A program made the position numbers and the translations under genes. A stretch of 64,000 nt of DNA from Alphaproteobacteria bacterium (GTDB lineage Bacteria > Pseudomonadota > Alphaproteobacteria > Micropepsales > Micropepsaceae). A model generated the notes under the pieces. The model saw only the letters and a list, made by a program, of their open reading frames with translations, searched no databases and was not told where the DNA came from. The stretch is from contig JAFKFG010000010.1 in the NCBI GenBank assembly GCA_017307355.1, positions 62,001 through 126,000 on the forward strand, in the 5' to 3' direction. Below are positions 16,878-26,093 of this stretch, in pieces. Positions within the stretch are counted from its first letter, which is position 1. Each line of letters opens with the position of its first letter.

Positions 16878-17933
16878 TCAGCGATGCGATGCGTTGAACG
16901 CGTCCAGCGCCTTGGTGCCGGGGCAAAGCTCCTTTTCGCCCAGGCCGTTCAGCGGCGCATCGACCGTGTTGAGATTGGCGTGCATGTCGGTGGCGTGGCG
17001 ATCCATATAAATAAGACCGGTGACCAATTCGTTCCGCGCCGCCTTCGCCTGCAGATAGGCCATCGCCATGATGCGGTCGCTGGGATCGTAATTGGCGTCG
17101 AGCTTGGCCAGCCGGAGGGAGGAGCCGTCATGCAGCGCCACCTCCTCGGTGGTGCCCGGCGCATATTCCACCGTGATGGGATCGCGCGGCTCCATGATGT
17201 CCAGCCGGTTCACCGCTTCATTATGGGCGCGCACGAAATCATAGGCCTTGGTCGAACCCGCGTGATTGTTGAAGGCGACACAGGGACTGACAATGTCGAT
17301 AAAGCAAGGACCGGGATGGCGCATCGCCGCCATGATCAGGGGCACCATCTGTTCCTTGTCGCCGGAAAAGCTGCGGCCCACGAAACTGGCGCCCACCATC
17401 AATGCCATGCTGGCAAGATCAAGCGGCGTGTCCATGTTGCTGGCGCCGCCCTTGCTTTTGGAACCTTTGTCGGCGGTGGCGGAGAATTGTCCCTTGGTCA
17501 GGCCGTAGACGCCATTATTCTCGCAGATATAGACCATGTTCACGCCGCGCCGGATGCAATGCACGAACTGGCCCAATCCGATGGAGGCGCTGTCGCCGTC
17601 ACCCGACACGCCCAGATAGATCAGTTCCTTGTTGGCCATGTTGGCGCCGGTCAGCACCGACGGCATGCGGCCATGCACCGAATTGAAGCCGTGGCTTTGG
17701 CCCAGGAAATAGGTGGGCGTCTTGGACGAGCAGCCGATGCCGGACAATTTGGCCACCCGGTGCGGTTCGATGGCGAGCTCGAAGCAAGCCTGGATGATGG
17801 CGGCGGAAATCGAGTCATGGCCGCAACCGGCGCAGAGCGTGGACACCGTGCCTTCGTAATCGCGATGGGTGAAGCCCAGCTTGTTCACCGGCAAGGCGGG
17901 ATGGCGCAGCTTGGGCTTGACGATATAGGTCAT
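16878..17933 (-). CDS. korB: 2-oxoacid:ferredoxin oxidoreductase, beta (TPP) subunit
   Basis: 351 aa. The TPP motif is GDGDSASIG (111-119) ending in ENNGVYG (138-144). Cluster ligands CAGC (34-37) and GIGC (68), with a further Cys in IVSPC, fit the [4Fe-4S] site of KorB/PorB. Its ATG overlaps the korA stop (ATGA), a tight translational coupling, and fixes the start. With KorA it should catalyse CoA-dependent oxidative decarboxylation of a 2-oxoacid, most likely 2-oxoglutarate, reducing ferredoxin. Substrate choice is inference from overall subunit architecture. Confidence 0.87.
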   Translation of the reverse strand: MTYIVKPKLRHPALPVNKLGFTHRDYEGTVSTLCAGCGHDSISAAIIQACFELAIEPHRVAKLSGIGCSSKTPTYFLGQSHGFNSVHGRMPSVLTGANMANKELIYLGVSGDGDSASIGLGQFVHCIRRGVNMVYICENNGVYGLTKGQFSATADKGSKSKGGASNMDTPLDLASMALMVGASFVGRSFSGDKEQMVPLIMAAMRHPGPCFIDIVSPCVAFNNHAGSTKAYDFVRAHNEAVNRLDIMEPRDPITVEYAPGTTEEVALHDGSSLRLAKLDANYDPSDRIMAMAYLQAKAARNELVTGLIYMDRHATDMHANLNTVDAPLNGLGEKELCPGTKALDAFNASHR

Positions 17934-19759
17934 TCGGCGGCTTCCCTCGATGTCATGGTCATGCGCCCGGCGATCTGGCTGATGATGAAGCGCGCCGTGA
18001 TCGGCGTGCCGTCGTAATTGAGGATGGAGATGAAGCGGGCAGGATCGACGCTGCATTCATTGACCAGAAGCATGCGCATCTGGGCATCGCGGTTCTGCTC
18101 TACCAGGAAAATTTGCTCATGCGCATTGATGAAGTCGCTCACCGCTTCCGAGAAGGGGAAAGCGCGCAGCCGGAGCGTGTTGAGATGCAGGCCCTTGGCC
18201 TCCAGCGCCGCCAGGGCTTCGTCCATGGCCGGTGCGGTCGAGCCGAAATAGATCACGCCATAGCCGGTCTTCTCCGCGGCCTGATGGATGACCGGCGCGG
18301 GCACCAGCGACTTGGCGGTCTCGAATTTGCGCAACAGGCGCTGCATCACTTCCTGGTAAGCGTCCCCTTCCTCGGTGTATTTGGCCATCTTGTCGTGGCT
18401 GGAGCCGCGGGTGAAATAGGCGCCTTTGCTGGGATGGGTGCCGGGAAGGGTGCGGTAGCCGATGGCGTCGCCGTCCACGTCCAGATAGCGGCCGAACAAC
18501 TTGCCCGCATCCAGATCGGCCGCGGTCATGATCTTGCCGCGGTCATATTTGCGTGCATCGTCCCAGGCGAAGGGCTCGCACAGCCATTCATTCATGCCGA
18601 TATCCAGATCCTCCATCACGAAGATAGGGGTCTGCAGCCGCTCGGCCAGGTCGAAGGATTGCGCGGCGAACTCGAACATCTCCTTGGGATCCTGCGGAAA
18701 CAGCATCACATGCTTGGTGTCGCCATGGCTGGCATAGGCGGCCAAGATCAGATCGGCCTGTTGGGTGCGGGTGGGCATGCCGGTGGACGGGCCGCCCCGC
18801 TGCACATCGATCAGCACCACGGGAATTTCCGCGAAATAGGCCAGGCCCAGAAATTCCTGCATCAGGGATACGCCGGGACCGGACGTGGCGGTGAAGGCGC
18901 GCGCGCCGTTCCAGGCCGCGCCGATCACCGCGCCGATGGCGGAGATTTCGTCTTCCGCCTGGACGATGGCGAATTTGTTTTTGCCCGTCGCGGCGTCGAC
19001 GCGATATTTCTTGCAATGTTTGCCAAAGGCTTCGGCCACCGAAGTGGACGGCGTGATGGGATACCAGGCCGCCACCGTGGCGCCGCCATAAACGCAGCCC
19101 AGCCCCGCCGCGTCATTGCCATTGACGAAGATGCGGTCCTTGACCCCGTCGGCGCGCTCCACCTTCAAGCCGCAGGCGCCCGCCAGATTGTCCCGCGCAT
19201 AGTCATGGCCCATGTGCAGCGCCTGGTGATTGGGCGCGATCAGGGCAGGTTTGCTCTTATATTGCTCGCCGATCAGGGTTTCGAGCACATCCGGCTCGAT
19301 CCCCAGAAGCTGCGCCAGCGCGCCCACATAGATGATGTTCTTGAACAGCTGGCGCTGGCGGGGATCGCTGTAGGTGGCATTGCAGATTTCCGTCAACGGC
19401 ATGCGGATGACGTTGATGTCGTCGCGGAATTTCGAGGCCGGAATGGGCCGCGAGGAATCGTAGAACAGATAACCGCCGGGATCGACCGAGGCGACATCCT
19501 TGTCCCAGGTCTGGGGGTTCATCGCCACCATCAGATCGACGCCGCCGCGACGCCCCAGCCAACCATGGCCGGAAACCCGCACTTCGTACCAGGTGGGCAG
19601 GCCCTGAATGTTGGAGGGGAAGATGTTGCGCGACGCCACCGGCACGCCCATCCTGAGTAAAGAGCGGGCGAACATCTCATTGGCCGAAGCCGAACCCGAA
19701 CCGTTCACATTGGCGAATTTGACGACGAAATCGTTGATCGATTTTACCGGTGTTGGCAT
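17930..19759 (-). CDS. korA: 2-oxoacid:ferredoxin oxidoreductase, fused gamma-alpha subunit
   Basis: 609 aa. The N-terminal ~190 residues form the gamma domain (FANVNGSGSASANEMFARSL is its usual opening), followed by the pyrimidine-binding alpha domain with WYPITPSTSVAE (about 232-243) and TATSGPGVSLMQEF. The C-terminal domain contains VYFGST-like and EQNRDAQM motifs. This gamma-alpha fusion is the standard size for KorA of aerobic bacteria. The start at 19759 lies inside the preceding gene's end (16-base overlap) and has GGGG about 8 bases upstream; longer starts are not needed. Confidence 0.87.
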   Translation of the reverse strand: MPTPVKSINDFVVKFANVNGSGSASANEMFARSLLRMGVPVASRNIFPSNIQGLPTWYEVRVSGHGWLGRRGGVDLMVAMNPQTWDKDVASVDPGGYLFYDSSRPIPASKFRDDINVIRMPLTEICNATYSDPRQRQLFKNIIYVGALAQLLGIEPDVLETLIGEQYKSKPALIAPNHQALHMGHDYARDNLAGACGLKVERADGVKDRIFVNGNDAAGLGCVYGGATVAAWYPITPSTSVAEAFGKHCKKYRVDAATGKNKFAIVQAEDEISAIGAVIGAAWNGARAFTATSGPGVSLMQEFLGLAYFAEIPVVLIDVQRGGPSTGMPTRTQQADLILAAYASHGDTKHVMLFPQDPKEMFEFAAQSFDLAERLQTPIFVMEDLDIGMNEWLCEPFAWDDARKYDRGKIMTAADLDAGKLFGRYLDVDGDAIGYRTLPGTHPSKGAYFTRGSSHDKMAKYTEEGDAYQEVMQRLLRKFETAKSLVPAPVIHQAAEKTGYGVIYFGSTAPAMDEALAALEAKGLHLNTLRLRAFPFSEAVSDFINAHEQIFLVEQNRDAQMRMLLVNECSVDPARFISILNYDGTPITARFIISQIAGRMTMTSREAAE

Positions 19760-21621
19760 GCGTACCCCGTCTTGGGTGCTTCCAGCAGGAATTTCTGCAT
19801 GTCCCAGGCGCCGGTGGGGCAGCGCTCGGCGCAGAGCCCGCAATGCAGGCACAAATCTTCGTCCTTGGCCATGATCCGGCCGGTCTTCAGCGCGGAGGAG
19901 ATGTAAAGGTCCTGGCTCGCATGCAGGGCCGGCGCGCTCAAATGCAGCCGCAACTCCGCTTCCTCGTCATTGCCGGTGAAGGTGATGCAATCCATCGGGC
20001 AGATATCGACACAGGCATCGCATTCGATGCATTTGGGCGTGTCGAACACGGTCTGGATGTCGCAATTCAGGCAGCGCTGCGCTTCCAGGAATGCCTGCTT
20101 CACGTCGAAGCCCAGCTCCACTTCCATCTTCACATTCTTGAGGGTCTTTTCGATGGGTGCGTGAGGCACCTTGTAGCGATTGTCGTTGGAGACGTCGTTG
20201 TCATAGCTCCATTCGTGAATGCCCATCTTCTGGCTGGAAAGATTGACGGTGGGCGGCGGGCGCTGGCCCACCGGCTTGCCCTGGCAGAACAGGTCGATGG
20301 AGATGGCCGCGTCATGGCCGTGCGCCACGGCCCAGATGATGTTCTTGGGCCCGAACGCGGCGTCGCCGCCGAAGAACACTTTGGGATTGGTCGATTGCAT
20401 GGTGGCGGGATCGACCTGGGGCATGTCCCATTTGTCGAATTCCAGTCCAATGTCGCGCTCGATCCAGGGGAAGGCATTCTCTTGTCCCACCGCCACCAGC
20501 ACATCGTCGCATTGCAGGATGGTGTCCGGCTCGCCGGAGGGCACCAGGTTGCGGCGGCCCTTGGCGTCGCGCTCGGCTTTCACTTTCTCGAACCGCACGC
20601 CGGTGAGCTTGCCGTCCTCGTGGAGAAATTCCTTGGGCACCAGGAAATTGTGGATCGGGATGCCTTCATGCATCGCGTCTTCTTTTTCCCAGGGCGAGGC
20701 TTTCATTTCCTCGAAGCCGGAGCGCACCACCACCGTCACTTCGTCGCCGCCCAGGCGCCGCGAGGTACGGCAGCAATCCATCGCGGTGTTGCCGCCGCCC
20801 AGCACGATTACGCGCTTGCCGATCTTGTCGGTATGGCCGAACGAGACCGAGGCCAGCCAGTCGATGCCGATATGGATGTTCGCCTTGGCTTCCTTGCGGC
20901 CGGGAATGTCCAGCTCGCGCCCGCGCGGGGCGCCGCAGCCGACAAAGATCGCGTCATAGTCTTCCGACAAAAGACCTTTGAGGGAATTGACCTTCTGGCC
21001 CAGGCGCAATTCGGGCCCCAGGTCCAGGATGTAATCCACTTCCTCGTCCAGCACGGTTTCGGGCAGGCGGAATTTCGGAATCTGCGTGCGCATCATGCCG
21101 CCGGCCGCCGCATCGCCGTCGTAAAGAACCACGGTGTAGCCCAAGGGCAGAAGGTCGCGCGCCACGGTGAGGGAGGCGGGGCCTGCGCCGATCAACGCCA
21201 CCCGCTTGCCGTTCTTCCGCGCGGCAGGGCGCGGCATGCGGGCCTTCACGTCGCTCTTATTGTCGGCGGCGACGCGCTTGAGGCGGCAGATCGCCACCGG
21301 TTGCGGGGCGCCCGTGACCTCTTCAACCCGGCCGCGCCGGCAGGCGGGCTCGCAGGGCCGGTCGCAGGTACGGCCCAACACGCCGGGAAAGACGTTGGAA
21401 TGCCAGTTGACCATATAGGCGTCGGAATAACGCCCGGCCGCGATCATGCGGATATATTCGGGCACCGGCGTGTGGGCGGGACACGCCCATTGGCAGTCCA
21501 CGACCTTGTGGAAGTAATCCGGATTCTTGATGTCGGTAGGCGGCATGCCCGTCTCGGGCGACAATTTCACACCTGCGCCGGGCGATTGCCGCGACGGCTC
21601 ACTCACCGATGGACTGCTCAT
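19744..21621 (-). CDS. GltD-like FAD/NAD(P) oxidoreductase fused to ferredoxin domains (partner of KorAB)
   Basis: 625 aa. N-terminal GltD-type Fe-S region: CQWAC (43-47) and RTCDRPCEPAC (85-94). FAD motif ALIGAGPAS (142-150). Second nucleotide-binding motif VIVLGGGNTAMDCC (about 270). C-terminal part carries two [4Fe-4S] motifs, KCIECDACVDICPMDC and LCLHCGLCAERCP. Reduced ferredoxin centres could therefore exchange electrons with NAD(P) within one chain. It is the first gene of the operon with korA and korB, so it is the likely electron-transfer partner of the oxidoreductase, recycling ferredoxin to NAD(P)H or driving the reverse carboxylation. The direction cannot be read from sequence. Confidence 0.82.
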   Translation of the reverse strand: MSSPSVSEPSRQSPGAGVKLSPETGMPPTDIKNPDYFHKVVDCQWACPAHTPVPEYIRMIAAGRYSDAYMVNWHSNVFPGVLGRTCDRPCEPACRRGRVEEVTGAPQPVAICRLKRVAADNKSDVKARMPRPAARKNGKRVALIGAGPASLTVARDLLPLGYTVVLYDGDAAAGGMMRTQIPKFRLPETVLDEEVDYILDLGPELRLGQKVNSLKGLLSEDYDAIFVGCGAPRGRELDIPGRKEAKANIHIGIDWLASVSFGHTDKIGKRVIVLGGGNTAMDCCRTSRRLGGDEVTVVVRSGFEEMKASPWEKEDAMHEGIPIHNFLVPKEFLHEDGKLTGVRFEKVKAERDAKGRRNLVPSGEPDTILQCDDVLVAVGQENAFPWIERDIGLEFDKWDMPQVDPATMQSTNPKVFFGGDAAFGPKNIIWAVAHGHDAAISIDLFCQGKPVGQRPPPTVNLSSQKMGIHEWSYDNDVSNDNRYKVPHAPIEKTLKNVKMEVELGFDVKQAFLEAQRCLNCDIQTVFDTPKCIECDACVDICPMDCITFTGNDEEAELRLHLSAPALHASQDLYISSALKTGRIMAKDEDLCLHCGLCAERCPTGAWDMQKFLLEAPKTGYACQHR

Positions 21622-21875
21622 GTCGCCGACCGTTTCCCCAATGACCTGCCTCTGATGAGACCAACGTCTGATGGTGCACGCGCTACTGATGTATGTCCGT
21701 TGGCCTGGTGTTCTTATTTTCCTTGTTCGGGTCGTACCCTTCGGGAAACAATCCGGTTGTTTCCGCGATCCTAGCGGGAAGAGGGATGGAGCAAAAGAGC
21801 GGCAGGGCTCGCTTCATGCGCATCCTGAAAACAGGCCTGGAAATTTTGCATTGCGGCATGCGCGCGGAAAAGAAC

Positions 21876-22847
21876 ATGAAGTCAAAGCGTTATAATGTGG
21901 CCCGGGCGTGTGCGCTGGCGTTGTGTTTTGTTGCGCCGCCGCTGGGCGCGTTTGCGCAGCAGCCGCCTGCGGAAATCTGGGGAACGCCGGAAGTCGTCGA
22001 GGTCAAGGCCGCGCCAGGGCCCGCGGTGTGGCATCTGACCCGCGGGGATTCCGAAGTCTGGATTCTGGGAACCGTGGGCGGCATGCCCGACGGTCTCAAA
22101 TGGAACAAGGAATATCTGGCCGAGTTGCTGGACGGGACCCGCGCAATCCTGTTGCCGCCGCGTCCGTCGGTGGGCGTGTTCGAAGGCGCCTGGTTCCTTC
22201 TCACCAACGGCTCCAAGCTCAGCCTGCCCAGGGGACAGACATTGGAAGCCTCTTTGTCGCCCGAGCTTCGCGCCCGCTTCGTCGCCATTCGCGAGCGCCT
22301 CGACCAGACCGAACGCCGCTATCGGACCGATACGCCGCTGCGCGCGGCGCTGCGCTTGTTTCAGGATCTGCAGGACAAGCTCGATCTCACCCGCGACGAG
22401 CCGCGCGACACGATTTCGCGCCTGGCGCGGGCCAAGAGCGTGCCGTCCAAGCCCATCGCGCGTTATGAAGTGCTGGATGCGGCGGAAGATGTCTTGAAGC
22501 TCGATCTCGAACAGCAGCGCGTCTGTCTTGCCCAGTCGGTGGAGGATATCGCCCGCCAGCTGACCCATGCCATTCCCGCGGCGGAGGCCTGGGCGATCGG
22601 CGACATCCGCAATGTAAAAGCCAATTACGCGGAATCGCGGCTCGCCGATTGCGTGATCGCGGCGGTGCATTCCGTCGCCGGGATCAACGAGCGCAATGTC
22701 GCCGATTACACCACCGCGATCGACGCGGCGCTGGGCACGCCGGGAAAATCCATCGCCGTGATCGATATCGGGCCGCTTTTGCGGCGCGACGGCGTGTTGG
22801 AGCGGCTCCAGGCCCGCAATGTCGCCATCGAGGGGCCAGCGGAATAG
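21876..22847 (+). CDS. TraB/GumN family exported protein
   Basis: 323 aa from the ATG at 21876 (GGAAAAGA upstream), which exposes a clean signal peptide (ACALALCFVAPPLGAFAQ). The mature protein begins with the GumN/TraB pattern: PAVWHLTRGDSEVWILGTVG, where GT followed by a short loop is the diagnostic block. Later blocks include LDAAEDVLKLDL and the C-terminal AVIDIGPLLRRDGVLERLQA (family 'G.GHL.G..G....L' positions, here lacking the His). Family members are putative metal-dependent hydrolases (Tiki-like) or envelope proteins. The missing GH motif suggests weak or altered catalysis. Upstream in-frame ATGs at 21816 and 21858 are less suitable. Confidence 0.72.
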   Translation: MKSKRYNVARACALALCFVAPPLGAFAQQPPAEIWGTPEVVEVKAAPGPAVWHLTRGDSEVWILGTVGGMPDGLKWNKEYLAELLDGTRAILLPPRPSVGVFEGAWFLLTNGSKLSLPRGQTLEASLSPELRARFVAIRERLDQTERRYRTDTPLRAALRLFQDLQDKLDLTRDEPRDTISRLARAKSVPSKPIARYEVLDAAEDVLKLDLEQQRVCLAQSVEDIARQLTHAIPAAEAWAIGDIRNVKANYAESRLADCVIAAVHSVAGINERNVADYTTAIDAALGTPGKSIAVIDIGPLLRRDGVLERLQARNVAIEGPAE

Positions 22848-23038
22848 GCGAGGGCCGTAACCAGTCCGGCGGCGCCTTCAGTTTTTCCTAACCAACATTT
22901 TCAAGCCGTCCCTGCATTGGCGGGACGGTTCGGGCCCAAGGCCGGCCGGGCGGGGCGAACATCCTTCGCGGAAAGAGAAAAGTTTTACGCAAATTGCCGG
23001 GGTTAGAATAACGCGGCCGCACCAAAGCCAGTGTCATT

Positions 23039-26000
23039 ATGGGAACTGAAGGTGCGCGCGTGGGTGGCGTGCCGCAGGCTATTTGCATGAAACCGGGCAC
23101 TTCGAGACTACGCAAAGTTCCAGAAACAGCGGAAGCGCTTGCGCAAATGCCGGCGCGCGCGTCGCTGGATTCGTCGGTGGCGTCGCGCGCCATTCCCATC
23201 GATTTGCGGCCGGTGATCTCGGCCTATCGCAAGCGCGGGCGTTTCCAGCTGCGCGTGGAAAAGCTGCCGCAATCGGCACGTTTCTCCGCGGGCCAGAACA
23301 ATGGCGACGGCTCCTGGTCGCTCCTGCTCGACGAGCTGGAGGACCTGGTCTATTTCGCGCCCAAAAGCGTTGTCGGAGACCACACGCTGGCGATCCGGCT
23401 GATCGCCAAGGACGAAACCGAAGCCTTCACCATCGCCCTGATCGACTACACCGTGAAAGGCGATGTCGAGGGCGCGGCGACAGCCCAAGCCAATGCACCC
23501 TTGCCCGACGATGTCCGCAACGAGTTGCACAAGCTCAAGGCGCTGCTCGAAGCGCGGGATTCCGAGCTGACGCAGCTGCGCGAATCCGCCGAGCGGATGG
23601 GCGTGATGCTGCAGCAGAAGCTGGACATGGCGGTGGCCGAAGCCCAGGCAAGCTGGAAGCGCGAAGAGGCGGCGCGGATGCTGGCCGAAAAGACGCGGCT
23701 GGAAGAGCAGTTCGGCAACCGGCTCGAAGAGCGGGAGATGCGCGCCCAGGCGATGGCGGAAATCGCCAGCGAGCAACAGGCTTCGGCGCTCCGGCTGATG
23801 CGCCAGGAATTCGCCGCCACCAAGGACGCGCTGGCGGCCCGCGACAGCGAGCTGGCCGCCTCGCGCGCGCAGATGGAGCGGGTGCGCAAGGATTGGGAAG
23901 CCGATATCGCGTCCACCAAGGCGTCTCTGCAGGCCAAGGCCGGCGAAACCCTGAAAGCGGCGGAAGCGGAATGGACCTCGCGCCTGGACAAGGCTGAGGC
24001 CGAGCGCAAGGCGATGGAGCAGGCCGCCGATGCCGCCGCGAAGTTGCGCAAGCAAGGCGAAAGCGAGTTGGCGGCGCTGCGCGGGGAAATGGAAAGCCTG
24101 CGGGCTCGGTTCGAAGCCGATGGCGCCGCCGCCAAGGCGGTGCTGGAAAGCAAGGTCGCGGACGCCATCAAGACCGCCCAGGCCGGCGCGCGGGCCGATC
24201 ATGACGGCGAGATCGCGCGGCTTCGCGCCGAACTCGAGCGGCAGCATCAGCAGGCGCAAAACGAGCTCGCGGCGGCCAATGCCAAGGCGGCGGAGCGTTT
24301 GAAGGGTGCGGAAGCCGAGTGGCAGGCGCGCTCGGACAAGGCGCTGGCGGAACTGGTCACAAAGCAGGCGGCGGGCGCCAGCGATCTGCGGGCGCATCAC
24401 GACAACCGGCTGGCCGAACTGGGCGCCGAGCTGGAGCGTTTGAAGCGGCAGACCCAAGCCGAGATCGCCGGCGCCCGAGCCGATGCCCAGGCCAAGGCGG
24501 CCGAGCGCTTGAAAGCGGCGGAAGCCGAATGGCAGGCGCGCTCGGACAAGGCGCTGGCGGAACTGGCGGCGAAACATGCGGCCAAGCAGGAAGTGGGCGC
24601 CACCGATCTTCGGGCGCATCGCAACAGTCAGGTTCTGGAACTGAATGCGGCGCTGGAACGCCAGCAGCAGCAAGCGAAAGCCGAGATCGCGGCGCTTCAA
24701 GCCGGCGCGGAGGCCGGGCTCGCCAAGGCACTGGCAACCGCCGAAGCCGAGTGGCGCACGCGCAGCGACGATGCCCTGGCGGCGATGCGCGAAAGACTGG
24801 AAAAGGCGGATGCGGCGCTGGCGGCCGCGAATGCCGCGCCGGCCGGCGGCGAGGAAATTCAGCGGCTGCAAGACCAACTCGAGCGTTTGCGCAACTGGTC
24901 GGACGCGGAAATCGCCGCCGCCAAGGTCGCTGCGGAAGCGCGCGCGGCGCAGCTTGTGAAGGATAGCGAGACGGAATGGCGGGCCCGGTCCGATGCGACG
25001 CTGGCCCTGGTGACGGCGCGATGCGTGGCGGCGGAAGCGGCGTTGGCCGCCGCCGACAAGAGCGCGCCGCTCGCCGAACGCGATGCGGAGATCGCGCATC
25101 TGCGTGACGAAATTGCGCGACAGGCGCGAATGGCGGAGGCGGACATGGCGGCGGCGAAAGCGGCGGCGGATATCGCGGCCGGTGAGAAGTTGAAAGCAGG
25201 TCAGGCGATCTGGGAGCAGGAAACCGCCGGCGCGCTGGCCAAAGCCAATGCCCGCGCCGAGGCGGCGGAAACGGCGTTGGACGTCGAGCGCCGCTCGGCC
25301 GAGGGCCGCTTGCGGGAGGACGAATATGTCCATTCGCTGGAGCGGGAGATCAAGACCTTGCGCGCCACCCTGGTCGATCGCGAGGCGGCGCTGGTCCAGA
25401 CCCAGGCGACGCAAGAGCAGATCCGGCTCGGCACCGTGCGCGAGGGGCCGGGCGCGCGTTGGCAGCCGCTGCCAAGCGGCCGGCAGATGGACGACGGGCA
25501 GGGCGACGGCCGCGCCGTGGGCGAAGAGCCGCGCCGGTCTGCGAAAGACAATGCCAATATGCGATTGCTGCGCGACGCCGGCGTGGTGGTGATGGCGGCG
25601 GCCGCCGCCGTGCTGCTGCTGCCGAAGCTGGAAGCGATGCTGCCCAACAATGTCCGCTGGCAGATCGAAACCATGGGCGGCATGTTCCTGCCGTCCGACA
25701 CGCCGGCCGCGCCGACCGTTCCGGCTGTCGCCGCCGCGACCCAGCCCAAAGTCGAACATCCGCTGAAATACGCCACGCGCTCCATCAATGTGCGCACCCA
25801 GCCTTCGACCGGCGGCGCCATCGCGATCAATCTCAAGCGCGGCGCATCCGTCGCGGTGCTGGAAACGCAGGGCAGTTGGGACCGGGTGGAGGTTTCCACC
25901 CCGCAGGGCCCCGCCGTGCAAGGATGGGTGTTCAACACCTATCTGAGTGACGCGGCCGAGCCGGCTGCGGCATCCCGGCCCGTTCCCAAAGCGGCGCCGG

Positions 26001-26077
26001 AAACATCGGTACCGGCACAAGCAGCGCCGGTGGCGGCCACGGCGGAACCCCCGGCGGACGCGGCGCCCACGCCCTGA
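23039..26077 (+). CDS. Giant coiled-coil membrane protein with Trp-marked repeats and C-terminal SH3-like domain
   Basis: 1012 aa. Residues about 50-140 resemble an Ig-like domain of large adhesins (RFSAGQNNGDGSWSLLLDEL is the typical core). Residues about 155-780 are nearly pure Ala/Glu/Lys/Arg coiled coil. It contains a repeat built around 'AAEAEWQARSDKALAEL', with conserved Trp at about 312, 428, 498, 572, 647 and 725, so a period near 74 residues in the later copies. A transmembrane helix follows (GVVVMAAAAAVLLLP, about 848-862), then a Pro/Ala linker, an SH3b domain (SINVRTQPSTGG..., about 909-970) and a Pro/Ala-rich tail. No signal peptide, so the coil should be cytoplasmic and the SH3b periplasmic. 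Function unknown; a structural or cell-envelope scaffolding role is plausible. The start is uncertain (23039 or 23087). Confidence 0.75.
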   Translation: MGTEGARVGGVPQAICMKPGTSRLRKVPETAEALAQMPARASLDSSVASRAIPIDLRPVISAYRKRGRFQLRVEKLPQSARFSAGQNNGDGSWSLLLDELEDLVYFAPKSVVGDHTLAIRLIAKDETEAFTIALIDYTVKGDVEGAATAQANAPLPDDVRNELHKLKALLEARDSELTQLRESAERMGVMLQQKLDMAVAEAQASWKREEAARMLAEKTRLEEQFGNRLEEREMRAQAMAEIASEQQASALRLMRQEFAATKDALAARDSELAASRAQMERVRKDWEADIASTKASLQAKAGETLKAAEAEWTSRLDKAEAERKAMEQAADAAAKLRKQGESELAALRGEMESLRARFEADGAAAKAVLESKVADAIKTAQAGARADHDGEIARLRAELERQHQQAQNELAAANAKAAERLKGAEAEWQARSDKALAELVTKQAAGASDLRAHHDNRLAELGAELERLKRQTQAEIAGARADAQAKAAERLKAAEAEWQARSDKALAELAAKHAAKQEVGATDLRAHRNSQVLELNAALERQQQQAKAEIAALQAGAEAGLAKALATAEAEWRTRSDDALAAMRERLEKADAALAAANAAPAGGEEIQRLQDQLERLRNWSDAEIAAAKVAAEARAAQLVKDSETEWRARSDATLALVTARCVAAEAALAAADKSAPLAERDAEIAHLRDEIARQARMAEADMAAAKAAADIAAGEKLKAGQAIWEQETAGALAKANARAEAAETALDVERRSAEGRLREDEYVHSLEREIKTLRATLVDREAALVQTQATQEQIRLGTVREGPGARWQPLPSGRQMDDGQGDGRAVGEEPRRSAKDNANMRLLRDAGVVVMAAAAAVLLLPKLEAMLPNNVRWQIETMGGMFLPSDTPAAPTVPAVAAATQPKVEHPLKYATRSINVRTQPSTGGAIAINLKRGASVAVLETQGSWDRVEVSTPQGPAVQGWVFNTYLSDAAEPAAASRPVPKAAPETSVPAQAAPVAATAEPPADAAPTP

Positions 26078-26093
26078 CCAAGGGGTTCGCGCC

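Noticed and set aside
22906..22928. Hairpin after the TraB/GumN gene (CCGTCCC/GGGACGG)
   Set aside because: No T-run follows, so it is not convincing as an intrinsic terminator.
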